55,814 nt of DNA, from NCBI GenBank assembly GCA_052266715.1, contig JBQPRB010000011.1. One strand, 5' to 3'. This document shows, in pieces, positions 7,344-15,562 of this stretch; the stretch's first letter is position 1, and each line of letters begins with the position of its first letter. The translations under genes and the position numbers were made by a program. This DNA is from Jeotgalibaca sp052266715 (GTDB lineage: Bacteria; Bacillota; Bacilli; Lactobacillales; Aerococcaceae). The notes below the pieces were generated by a model that was not told the DNA's origin, made no database searches, and saw only the letters and a list, made by a program, of their open reading frames with translations.

Positions 7344-8627
7344 GTGCTTTTTTTGTTACAAACAATTCTGATATTCTTGATTATATTTAGTATCTTGGTG
7401 ATTATCCATGAATTTGGACATTTCTACTTTGCAAAAAAAGCCGGGATTTTAGTACGCGAATTCGCAATTGGAATGGGTCCAAAAATCTTTTCACATCGGA
7501 AAAATGGCACCACATATACTGTACGCTTATTACCATTGGGTGGATATGTGCGAATGGCCGGATACGGTGATGATGAGACTGAGTTAAGAGCCGGGATGCT
7601 TGTCAAAATTCTGCTCGATCAAAATGAGAGAATCACTCATATTGACTTAAGTGATAAAGAACAATTGGAGGGCGTGCCGATGGAACTTATCGGTTATGAC
7701 CTTGACGAAACAATGTATCTTGAAGGAAATGTTCCCGGCAAGGACGGGCTCGTTCGTTATACCGTCAACCGTGATGCACTCATTACAGAGGCAGATGGTA
7801 CCCAAGTGCAGGTTGCCCCATTGGATGTACAATTCCAATCGGCGCCACTTGGCAAGAGGATGATGACAAACTTTGCAGGTCCCATGAACAATTTTATTTT
7901 AGGGATTATTGTGTATACCATCCTTGCTTTTGCCCAGGGTGGGGTAGCAGTTAACGACAGCATCTTGGGTGAAATTGAAGCCGACAGTCCCGCTGCTACT
8001 GCAGGTTTGGCTCGGGGTGACCGCATTGAGTCAGTAAATGGAGAAGAGATTTCAACATGGATCCAGCTCGTTCAAAATATTCAAGCTAATCCTGAAGAAG
8101 AAGTGGAATTGCTTGTTCAACCCGTGGAAGGGGGAGCAGTCGAAACGGTGACTGTTGTTCCTGAAAAACAAACGGCTGAAGATGGAACCGAGTACGGCCA
8201 GTTAGGCGTTTATCAAGCATTTGATACTTCTTTTCAAGCCAAAATAGTATCCGGTTTTGTTCAAACCTGGACGATTATCACATCTATCTTTGGCTTAGTG
8301 GCTTCAATGTTTACGAAAGGATTTAATATCAATGCTTTTGGTGGTCCGTTGGCAATCTATGCGGCTACTGAAGAAGTTGCGAGTTACGGATTTTTGAGTA
8401 TTGTCAGCTTTCTAGGCTATTTAAGTGTGAATTTGGGTACCGTCAATCTACTCCCAATCCCAGCTTTGGATGGAGGTAAACTTCTTCTTAATGTGATAGA
8501 AGGCGTACGAGGAAAACCATTAGAACCAGAAAAAGAAGGAATTATTACTTTTGTGGGAGTCATCTTGCTTCTTATGTTGATGGTATTAATTACTTGGAAT
8601 GATATCCAGCGCTTCTTTTTTGGATAA
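7344..8627 (+). CDS. rseP: RseP/Eep-type intramembrane zinc metalloprotease
   Basis: Site-2 protease family member that cleaves transmembrane segments (anti-sigma factors, signal peptides). About 427 residues. The zinc motif HEFGH is at residues 22-26 in the first membrane helix. A PDZ domain lies around residues 205-275 (AATAGLARGDRIESVNGEEI), and the second active-site motif is in NLLPIPALDGGKLL near residue 370. The start is uncertain: the GTG at 7344 is nearly on top of TAGGAT, whereas the TTG at 7353 has better spacing. The first-helix zinc motif fits either start. A hairpin separates it from polC. Confidence 0.95.
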   Translation: MLFLLQTILIFLIIFSILVIIHEFGHFYFAKKAGILVREFAIGMGPKIFSHRKNGTTYTVRLLPLGGYVRMAGYGDDETELRAGMLVKILLDQNERITHIDLSDKEQLEGVPMELIGYDLDETMYLEGNVPGKDGLVRYTVNRDALITEADGTQVQVAPLDVQFQSAPLGKRMMTNFAGPMNNFILGIIVYTILAFAQGGVAVNDSILGEIEADSPAATAGLARGDRIESVNGEEISTWIQLVQNIQANPEEEVELLVQPVEGGAVETVTVVPEKQTAEDGTEYGQLGVYQAFDTSFQAKIVSGFVQTWTIITSIFGLVASMFTKGFNINAFGGPLAIYAATEEVASYGFLSIVSFLGYLSVNLGTVNLLPIPALDGGKLLLNVIEGVRGKPLEPEKEGIITFVGVILLLMLMVLITWNDIQRFFFG

Positions 8628-8635
8628 TAAATAAC

Positions 8636-8686
8636 AGAGAAATTCAAAGATTTCGATTCGATTTCTTTGGATTTCTCTTGGTTTTT
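8636..8686 (+). terminator. Hairpin between rseP and polC
   Basis: A 15-bp stem (8636-8650 with 8664-8678, one G-T) around a 13-base loop, followed by TGGTTTTTG. It is probably the terminator of the uppS-cdsA-rseP unit, with an imperfect T-run. Confidence 0.7.
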
Positions 8687-8703
8687 GATAGGAAAGTAGG
8701 TTA

Positions 8704-11700
8704 GTGAGTGTGAATAAAAAAGAACTGTTTCAAACGTTAATCGAACAAATCAACCTTCATCATGTTCCGGAATACCAACCATATTTGGTTGATGCTGCGG
8801 TTGAACAAGTTTTGGTTTATAAAAAAGAAAAACATTGGATTTTTATTTTGGAATTCAATGATATTTTGCCTTTCGAAATTTTCCAGGATTTATTGAACCG
8901 TTTAAAAACAGCATTTAAACATGTAGCAACGGTCGACGTGCGCATTAAAACACGTCAGCCACTTCTTACAGATGAAAAAATTGCTGATTATTGGCAAATT
9001 GCAGTGGAGAGAAGTAATATTTCTTCACCAGTCGTTAGCGATATACTGCGTAAAAATGCGCCTAAAATAGCAAATAACAGTGTGACATTGACGCTCGCAA
9101 ATGAAATTACGCAAAACCATTTGAAAGATAACTATTTAGGAATTATCCAACAAAACTTCAATGTTTTAGGTTTTCCAGAATTCCGTATTCAAGTTGATAT
9201 AAATAAAGAAGCCTCAGAAATGATGCATCAACAATATATGGAACGCAAGCAAGAGCAAGAAGAGTTACTGATTCGTCAAGCGGAACAAAATTTAGCTAAT
9301 CAAGAAGCAGTTCAAAATAAGCGTAATGAAAATGGCGGAGAGAGTGGCCCGATTCAACTGGGAAATCGCATCCCTGATAAAGAAGAAATCCGCCAGATGA
9401 TTACCATAACGGAAGAAGAACGCTCTGTTGTAGTGCAAGGTAATATTTTCGATAGTGAAATCCGAGAATTGCGATCAGGAAGAAAATTATTGGTCTTCAA
9501 AGTTACAGACTATTCTTCTTCCTTCAGTATCAAAATGTTTTCCAACAATGAACAAGACGAGATGACCTTTGAAAAAATAAAAAAAGGCAAGTGGGTTAAA
9601 GTACGTGGGAACGTCCAGGAAGACACCTTCATGCGTGACTTGGTTATTAACGCCCGTGATGTGAACGAGGTTAAAGTTCCAGAACGTACAGACCGTGCCC
9701 CAGAAGAAGAAAAAAGGGTTGAATTACATTTACATTCCAACATGAGCCAGATGGACGCCACTAATTCAATCAGTGATTTGGTTGCTCAAGCAGGTAAATG
9801 GGGACATAAAGCAATCGCCATAACCGACCACGCTGGTGCTCAGGCATATCCAGATGCCCATGCGGCAGGGAAAAAACATGGCGTGAAGATTCTCTATGGG
9901 ATTGAAGCAAATATTGTGGATGATGGTGTTCCGGTAGCGTATAATCCAGCCCACCGTGAATTATCAGAAGATACTTACGTCGTTTATGACGTTGAGACCA
10001 CCGGCTTATCTGCTGTTTATGATTCCATTATCGAGTTGGCAGCTGTAAAGATGTACAAAGGAAATGTCATTGACACTTTTGAAGCGTTTGTAAATCCAGG
10101 CGTTCCTCTATCACAACTTATTATTAACCTGACCGGTATTACCGACAGTATGCTCCGAGATGCTCCATCTGAAGCAGAAGTCATACCAAAATTCCGGGAA
10201 TTCTGTGGTGATGCAGTGTTGGTCGCCCATAACGCATCTTTTGATATGGGCTTTTTAAATAAAGGCTACGAACGATCAGGTTTTCCTGAAGCGACCAACC
10301 CTGTAATTGATACGTTAGAATTATCTCGTTTCTTGCACCCCCAATTGAAATCTCATCGTTTGAACACATTGGCCAAGAAATACAATGTCAATCTGGAGCA
10401 GCATCACCGGGCGGTATTTGATGCGGAGACAACCGGCCATCTGTGCTGGATATTCCTAAAAGAAGCGAAAGACGACCATAATATCACCTATCATGATGAG
10501 TTGAACATTGGAGTGGGAAGAGGAGATTCTTATAAACAAGCCCGTCCGTTCCATGCCACCATTTTAGCTAAAAATCAGGCAGGGTTAAAAGAACTCTTTA
10601 AGTTAATCAGCGCTTCAAGTGTTCAATACTTCTACCGCACGGCACGTATTCCACGAAGTTTATTGATAGATCATCGGGAAAACTTGTTGGTTGGTTCTGC
10701 TTGTAGCAATGGTGAAATTTTCGAAGCCATGATGCAAAAAGGGAAAGACGAAGCACTTGAAAAAGCAAAATTTTATGATTACATCGAAGTGATGCCAAAA
10801 GGAGTTTATAAACCGTTAATCGAAAGAGAATTAGTCAAAAATGAATCTGACTTGGAAGAAATTATCAGCGAACTCGTGGCTATTGGTAAAGAATTGAACA
10901 AACCGGTTGTTGCAACTGGAAATGTTCATTACTTAAACCGGGAAGATGCCATTTATCGCGAGATTCTTTTAGGTTCCTTGAAAATTAATCAAGGGAAAAC
11001 CTTGAATTTACCTGAAGCGCATTTCAGAACCACTGATGAAATGTTAAATGATTTCAATTTTCTTGGAGCGGATGTCGCCAAGGAAATAGTTGTGACCAAT
11101 ACCAATAAATTGGCAGATGCAATTGAAGAAGTAACACCTATTAAAAGTGAACTATACACCCCCAATATCGAAGGTGCCAATGATGAGATCAGAAAACTCT
11201 CCTACGATGAAGCGAAACGGCTGTATGGCGAAAAACTGCCGGAAATCGTTGAAAAACGACTTGAGAAAGAACTTAAGAGTATTATCGGTAACGGTTTTGC
11301 CGTAATTTATCTGATTTCCCAAAAACTCGTTCTCAAGAGTAATCAGGATGGCTACTTGGTAGGATCACGGGGGTCTGTAGGATCGAGTTTCGTCGCTACG
11401 ATGACCGGAATTACGGAAGTTAATCCACTACCGCCGCACTATCGTTGCCCCAATTGCCATTACAATCATTTTATCCAAGATGGTTCAATTGGTTCTGGGT
11501 ATGACCTTGAAGAAAAACCCTGTCCTGAATGTGGCACCTATATGGATCGCGATGGCCATGATATTCCGTTTGAGACGTTTTTAGGTTTTTATGGAGACAA
11601 GGTTCCTGATATCGATTTAAACTTCTCTGGTGAGTATCAAGCCAAAGCCCATGCTTACACAAAATTACTTTTTGGCGAGGACTATGTGTATCGGGCAGGA

Positions 11701-13032
11701 ACTATCGGAACCGTAGCTGACAAAACTGCATATGGTTATGTTAAAGGCTATGAGCGGGACCATGGTAAGCACTACTCCTCAGCAGAAATCGATCGATTGG
11801 CCAAAGGATTTACCGGCGTAAAACGTACGACTGGGCAACATCCTGGCGGGATTATTGTTATACCCGACTATATGGACGTATATGATTTCACACCCATTCA
11901 ATTTCCAGCAGATGACCAAAAGTCGGAATGGAAAACGACTCACTTTGATTTCCATTCGATTCATGATAACGTATTAAAACTCGATATACTGGGCCATGAT
12001 GATCCGACCATGATTCGTATGCTTCAAGATTTATCAGGAATAGATCCACAGACCATACCACCAAACGATCCTGAAGTCATGAAAATATTCAGCGGTACGG
12101 ATGTATTGGGAGTAACCCCAGAACAAATATTCAGTAACACGGGTACGTTGGGAGTTCCGGAATTTGGAACACGTTTCGTTCGAGGGATGTTAGAGCAAAC
12201 GAAACCATCTACTTTTGCAGAGTTACTCCAAATTTCTGGTTTGTCCCATGGTACGGACGTTTATTTAGGTAATGCGGAAGTACTGATCCGGGAAAATAAC
12301 ATTCCGTTGGCTAATGTTATCGGTTGTCGGGACGACATCATGGTTTACTTGATTTATCACGGATTAGAAGATGGTTTAGCCTTTAAAATCATGGAAAGTG
12401 TTCGTAAAGGCAAGGGGATTCCAAACGAATGGCAAGCGGAAATGCGTGCGAAAGAAATACCGGAATGGTATATTGAATCATGTCTGAAGATAAAGTACAT
12501 GTTTCCTAAAGCCCATGCGGCTGCTTATGTTTTGATGGCGCTGCGGGTAGCGTATTTCAAGGTGCATGATCCGATTCTCTATTATGCGGCTTATTTCTCA
12601 GTCCGGGCTTACGACTTCGATTTGGTAGCAATGTCCCAAGGGAAAGAAACTATCAAAGTTAAAATGAAAGAAATCATGGACAAAGGTTTGGATGCTTCGG
12701 TCAAGGAAAAGAGTCTCTTGACAGTTTTGGAAATCGCCAATGAAATGGTTGAACGTGGCTTTACTTTTAAAATGGTTGATATTGAAAAGTCGGACGCAAA
12801 GAATTTCTTGATTGAAGGGGACAGCTTGATTGCACCGTTTCGTGCCATTAACGGATTGGGTGAGAACGTGGCTAAACAAATTGTTCAAGCGCGTGAAGAG
12901 CAACCCTTCTTATCGAAAGAAGATTTGGCGACCAGAGGTAAAGTATCCAAAACAATTATTGATTACATGGATGAGAATGGCGTCTTAACCGGTTTACCAG
13001 ACGAAAACCAATTATCACTGTTTGATTTTTAA
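8704..13032 (+). CDS. polC: DNA polymerase III alpha subunit, PolC type
   Basis: Replicative polymerase of low-GC Gram-positive bacteria with built-in proofreading. The 1442 residues match the family in size. In order: N-terminal domain, OB fold (about 243-320), first half of the PHP domain (ELHLHSNMSQMD, near 340), the inserted DEDD exonuclease (YDVETTGL near 428 to HRAVFDAETTGHL near 568), second PHP half, a zinc-binding cluster (CPNC near 915, CPEC near 940), palm with DIDLNFSGEYQ, and a C-terminal tail ending in a beta-clamp peptide, QLSLFDF. The start may instead be the GTG at 8710, which is better spaced from AGTAGG. The usual proS between rseP and polC is absent. Confidence 0.97.
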   Translation: MSVNKKELFQTLIEQINLHHVPEYQPYLVDAAVEQVLVYKKEKHWIFILEFNDILPFEIFQDLLNRLKTAFKHVATVDVRIKTRQPLLTDEKIADYWQIAVERSNISSPVVSDILRKNAPKIANNSVTLTLANEITQNHLKDNYLGIIQQNFNVLGFPEFRIQVDINKEASEMMHQQYMERKQEQEELLIRQAEQNLANQEAVQNKRNENGGESGPIQLGNRIPDKEEIRQMITITEEERSVVVQGNIFDSEIRELRSGRKLLVFKVTDYSSSFSIKMFSNNEQDEMTFEKIKKGKWVKVRGNVQEDTFMRDLVINARDVNEVKVPERTDRAPEEEKRVELHLHSNMSQMDATNSISDLVAQAGKWGHKAIAITDHAGAQAYPDAHAAGKKHGVKILYGIEANIVDDGVPVAYNPAHRELSEDTYVVYDVETTGLSAVYDSIIELAAVKMYKGNVIDTFEAFVNPGVPLSQLIINLTGITDSMLRDAPSEAEVIPKFREFCGDAVLVAHNASFDMGFLNKGYERSGFPEATNPVIDTLELSRFLHPQLKSHRLNTLAKKYNVNLEQHHRAVFDAETTGHLCWIFLKEAKDDHNITYHDELNIGVGRGDSYKQARPFHATILAKNQAGLKELFKLISASSVQYFYRTARIPRSLLIDHRENLLVGSACSNGEIFEAMMQKGKDEALEKAKFYDYIEVMPKGVYKPLIERELVKNESDLEEIISELVAIGKELNKPVVATGNVHYLNREDAIYREILLGSLKINQGKTLNLPEAHFRTTDEMLNDFNFLGADVAKEIVVTNTNKLADAIEEVTPIKSELYTPNIEGANDEIRKLSYDEAKRLYGEKLPEIVEKRLEKELKSIIGNGFAVIYLISQKLVLKSNQDGYLVGSRGSVGSSFVATMTGITEVNPLPPHYRCPNCHYNHFIQDGSIGSGYDLEEKPCPECGTYMDRDGHDIPFETFLGFYGDKVPDIDLNFSGEYQAKAHAYTKLLFGEDYVYRAGTIGTVADKTAYGYVKGYERDHGKHYSSAEIDRLAKGFTGVKRTTGQHPGGIIVIPDYMDVYDFTPIQFPADDQKSEWKTTHFDFHSIHDNVLKLDILGHDDPTMIRMLQDLSGIDPQTIPPNDPEVMKIFSGTDVLGVTPEQIFSNTGTLGVPEFGTRFVRGMLEQTKPSTFAELLQISGLSHGTDVYLGNAEVLIRENNIPLANVIGCRDDIMVYLIYHGLEDGLAFKIMESVRKGKGIPNEWQAEMRAKEIPEWYIESCLKIKYMFPKAHAAAYVLMALRVAYFKVHDPILYYAAYFSVRAYDFDLVAMSQGKETIKVKMKEIMDKGLDASVKEKSLLTVLEIANEMVERGFTFKMVDIEKSDAKNFLIEGDSLIAPFRAINGLGENVAKQIVQAREEQPFLSKEDLATRGKVSKTIIDYMDENGVLTGLPDENQLSLFDF

Positions 13033-13059
13033 TTACAAGAGAGCTGAATAGCGGTTTTC

Positions 13060-13088
13060 TTGCATTTCAAGCATTTCTGGTGTATGAT
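13060..13088 (+). promoter_or_regulatory. Promoter of the rimP-nusA-infB operon
   Basis: TTGCAT (13060-13065), exactly 17 bp, TATGAT (13083-13088). Transcription would begin near 13095, before the leader hairpin. Confidence 0.85.
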
Positions 13089-13112
13089 TAGTAAAGAAAT
13101 AAACTTTGGAGG

Positions 13113-13139
13113 GAGTGAGCGGAAACGCTCGCTCTTTTT
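13113..13139 (+). terminator. Leader terminator upstream of rimP (candidate NusA-controlled attenuator)
   Basis: A 9-bp stem GAGTGAGCG / CGCTCGCTC (one G-T) with a GAAA loop is followed by T5. It lies between the promoter and the first gene, so it must be read through for the operon to be expressed. In Bacillus subtilis the equivalent leader terminator is NusA-stimulated and autoregulates nusA; applying that here is an inference from position and structure. Confidence 0.8.
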
Positions 13140-13192
13140 AACGCAATCGACCATTTTTTGGAAAGTTTGTTGATATTAAAGGGAGGGTTTTT

Positions 13193-13666
13193 GTGAGCCG
13201 AGTAATTGATATTGTAAAAGAAGTAGTCTCACCAATCGTTGACAGTCATAATTTTGAACTTGTAGACATTGAATTTTTGAAAGAAGGCAAAAATTGGTTT
13301 TTACGTGTATACATTGACAAACCAGGCGGAATTGACATAGAAGAATGTGCTTTGGTGAGTGAACAATTGAGTGAAAAAATGGATAAGATGGATCCAGATC
13401 CAATTCCACAAGCCTATTTCTTGGAGGTATCCTCGCCTGGCGCAGAGCGTCCTTTAAAAACAGAAGATGATTTCATAAAAGCAATCGGGGAATACGTTCA
13501 TCTTTCTTACTATCAAGCAATTGAAGGTGAAAAATTCCATGAAGGCACGCTTCTATCTGTTACTGATGAAACAGTAGAATTAGAAATCATGATAAAAACA
13601 CGCAAAAAAGTAATCGCAATTCCTCGTGAAAAAATTGCAAAAGCGCGTTTGGCAATCAAATTTTAA
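13193..13666 (+). CDS. rimP: Ribosome maturation factor RimP
   Basis: Needed for 30S subunit maturation. 157 residues, with the N-terminal domain containing ELVDIEFLKEGKNWFLRVYI and the C-terminal SH3-like domain after FLEVSSPGAERPL. It starts at a GTG preceded by GGGAGGG. It is the first gene of the rimP-nusA-ylxR-ylxQ-infB-rbfA operon. Confidence 0.96.
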   Translation: MSRVIDIVKEVVSPIVDSHNFELVDIEFLKEGKNWFLRVYIDKPGGIDIEECALVSEQLSEKMDKMDPDPIPQAYFLEVSSPGAERPLKTEDDFIKAIGEYVHLSYYQAIEGEKFHEGTLLSVTDETVELEIMIKTRKKVIAIPREKIAKARLAIKF

Positions 13667-13692
13667 TGATGGAGTAAGGAGTGAAATAGAGA

Positions 13693-14934
13693 ATGAATAA
13701 AGAGATGCTGACTGCTCTTGATATCTTAGAAAAAGAAAAGGGAATCTCTAAAGAGATTGTGACCAGCGCTTTGGAGGCTGCACTTGTATCTGCCTACAAA
13801 CGTAACTACGGTCAAGCACAAAACGTGGAAGTTCTTTTCAATACTGATTCTGGTGATATCCATGTATATTCCGTTAAAGAAGTAGTTGAAATGGTATTCG
13901 ATTCAACTCTGGAAGTTGGGCTTGAAGAAGCATTAACTATTAATAAAGCATATGAAATAGGCGATAAAATTCGTTTTGAAGTAACACCTAAGGACTTTGG
14001 CCGTATTGCAGCCCAAACAGCGAAACAAGTAATTATGCAACGTATCCGTGAAGCAGAACGCAGTATCGTATATGATGAATTCATCGCATATGAGAATGAC
14101 ATCTTGAATGGTGTTGTAGAACGTCAGGATTCCCGTTATATTTATGTTAACCTTGGGAAAATTGAGGCGGTACTAGCAAAGCAAGAACAAATACCTGGAG
14201 AAGTTTACCAAGCTCATGACCGTATTAAGGTCTATATCACTAAGGTAGAAAATACTTCTAAAGGACCTCAAGTATTCGTAAGTAGAAGTCATCCAGACTT
14301 GCTAAAGCGTTTGTTTGAACAAGAAATCCCTGAAATTTACGATGGTGTTGTTGAAATTGTTTCTATTGCCCGTGAAGCAGGAGATCGTTCCAAGGTCGCA
14401 GTAAGATCTCGTGACGAAAACGTAGATCCAGTCGGTACATGTGTAGGACCACGTGGTCAACGTGTTCAAGCAATTGTTAATGAACTTCGTGGCGAAAATA
14501 TGGATATCGTTGAATGGAGTGAAGATCCAGCAACCTATATCGGTAATGCTCTGAATCCAGCCCAAGTTATTCAGGTTGATTTCCACCCAGAAAACAATAG
14601 CTGTACTGTTGTGGTTCCAGACTATCAATTATCATTAGCTATTGGTAAAAAAGGACAAAACGCACGTTTAGCTGCTAAGCTGACAGGCTTCAAAATCGAT
14701 ATTAAATCTGAGACAGACTACAATCGTATGTTGATTGACTCCGAAATCGCAGTTGCAGCAACCGAAGACTTTGTTGAAGAGTTAGAAGAGCTGACTGAAG
14801 CAGAACAAATTCTTGAAAACGATGAAATCGGTGAAAACATTATGGACGCTGATGACGTTGAAGAACAGATTGCAGAAGTAGAATTGGATCCAGAACAAGA
14901 CTATAATGAATTGTTGGATGAATCCGAACAATAA
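13693..14934 (+). CDS. nusA: Transcription termination/antitermination factor NusA
   Basis: Binds RNA polymerase and nascent RNA, stimulating pausing and intrinsic termination. The 413 residues comprise the N-terminal polymerase-binding domain (1-125), S1 domain (about 135-200), and tandem KH domains with GTCVGPRGQRVQAI (near 252) and IGKKGQNARLAAKL (near 317). A glutamate-rich acidic tail (355-413) replaces the long repeats seen in proteobacteria. It sits second in the operon and may control its own leader terminator. Confidence 0.97.
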   Translation: MNKEMLTALDILEKEKGISKEIVTSALEAALVSAYKRNYGQAQNVEVLFNTDSGDIHVYSVKEVVEMVFDSTLEVGLEEALTINKAYEIGDKIRFEVTPKDFGRIAAQTAKQVIMQRIREAERSIVYDEFIAYENDILNGVVERQDSRYIYVNLGKIEAVLAKQEQIPGEVYQAHDRIKVYITKVENTSKGPQVFVSRSHPDLLKRLFEQEIPEIYDGVVEIVSIAREAGDRSKVAVRSRDENVDPVGTCVGPRGQRVQAIVNELRGENMDIVEWSEDPATYIGNALNPAQVIQVDFHPENNSCTVVVPDYQLSLAIGKKGQNARLAAKLTGFKIDIKSETDYNRMLIDSEIAVAATEDFVEELEELTEAEQILENDEIGENIMDADDVEEQIAEVELDPEQDYNELLDESEQ

Positions 14935-14947
14935 GAGGTGACGACTC

Positions 14948-15235
14948 ATGAAGAAGAAAAAAATTCCAATGCGCCGTTGCATTGTTTCTAACGAGATGAA
15001 GCCAAAGAAAGAAATGCTTCGCATTGTTAAAACACCTGAAGGTGAATTGGCGATTGATCCGTCTGGAAAGAAAAACGGGCGTGGAGCATATGTTTCAATG
15101 GAACCGGAGTTAGTTGAAAAAGCCAGAAAAAATCGTCTTTTTGATAAACAGTTCGACATGACAGTCACTGATGAATTCTATCAAGAACTCTATGACTATG
15201 TTGAGCATCAAAAGGCTAGGAGCTTACTAAAATGA
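14948..15235 (+). CDS. ylxR: YlxR / RnpM family RNA-binding protein
   Basis: A small basic protein of 95 residues. The family block IPMRRCIVSNEMKPKKEMLR is followed by the signature NGRGAYVS (residues 41-48). Homologues bind nucleic acid, and the Bacillus protein has been linked to modulation of RNase P. It starts behind AGAGGTG and its end overlaps ylxQ by four bases. Confidence 0.93.
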   Translation: MKKKKIPMRRCIVSNEMKPKKEMLRIVKTPEGELAIDPSGKKNGRGAYVSMEPELVEKARKNRLFDKQFDMTVTDEFYQELYDYVEHQKARSLLK

Positions 15236-15549
15236 CACCACAAGAAAAACAGCTAAACCTTTTAGGTTTAGCTGTTAAAGCAGGAAAATTGATCACTGGT
15301 GAGGAATTAACCATCAAATCAATCCAACGAAACGAAGCAAAACTTGTTATTGTTGCTAGTAATGCAAGTGACAATACCAGGGAAAAATTAATAAATAAAT
15401 GTAAGTATTATAATGTTCCACTAGATATTTCTTTTACCACTGACGAAATCAGTGCAGCAATTGGAAAAAGCCGTTCGATTTGCGCCTTTACTGAAAAGGG
15501 TTTTGCGAGCAGTTATCTAAAACTGAAAGGAACGAATAATATGAAATAA
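15232..15549 (+). CDS. ylxQ: YlxQ, L7Ae-family ribosomal/RNA-binding protein
   Basis: A 105-residue L7Ae/L30e/Gadd45-fold protein that likely binds kink-turn RNA. Typical segments are LNLLGLAVKAGKLITGEE at the N-terminus and LVIVASNASDNTREKL in the centre. The start ATG overlaps the ylxR stop (ATGA), so translation is coupled. Its place between ylxR and infB is conserved in Firmicutes. Confidence 0.93.
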   Translation: MTPQEKQLNLLGLAVKAGKLITGEELTIKSIQRNEAKLVIVASNASDNTREKLINKCKYYNVPLDISFTTDEISAAIGKSRSICAFTEKGFASSYLKLKGTNNMK

Positions 15550-15562
15550 GGATGGTGAAGAC

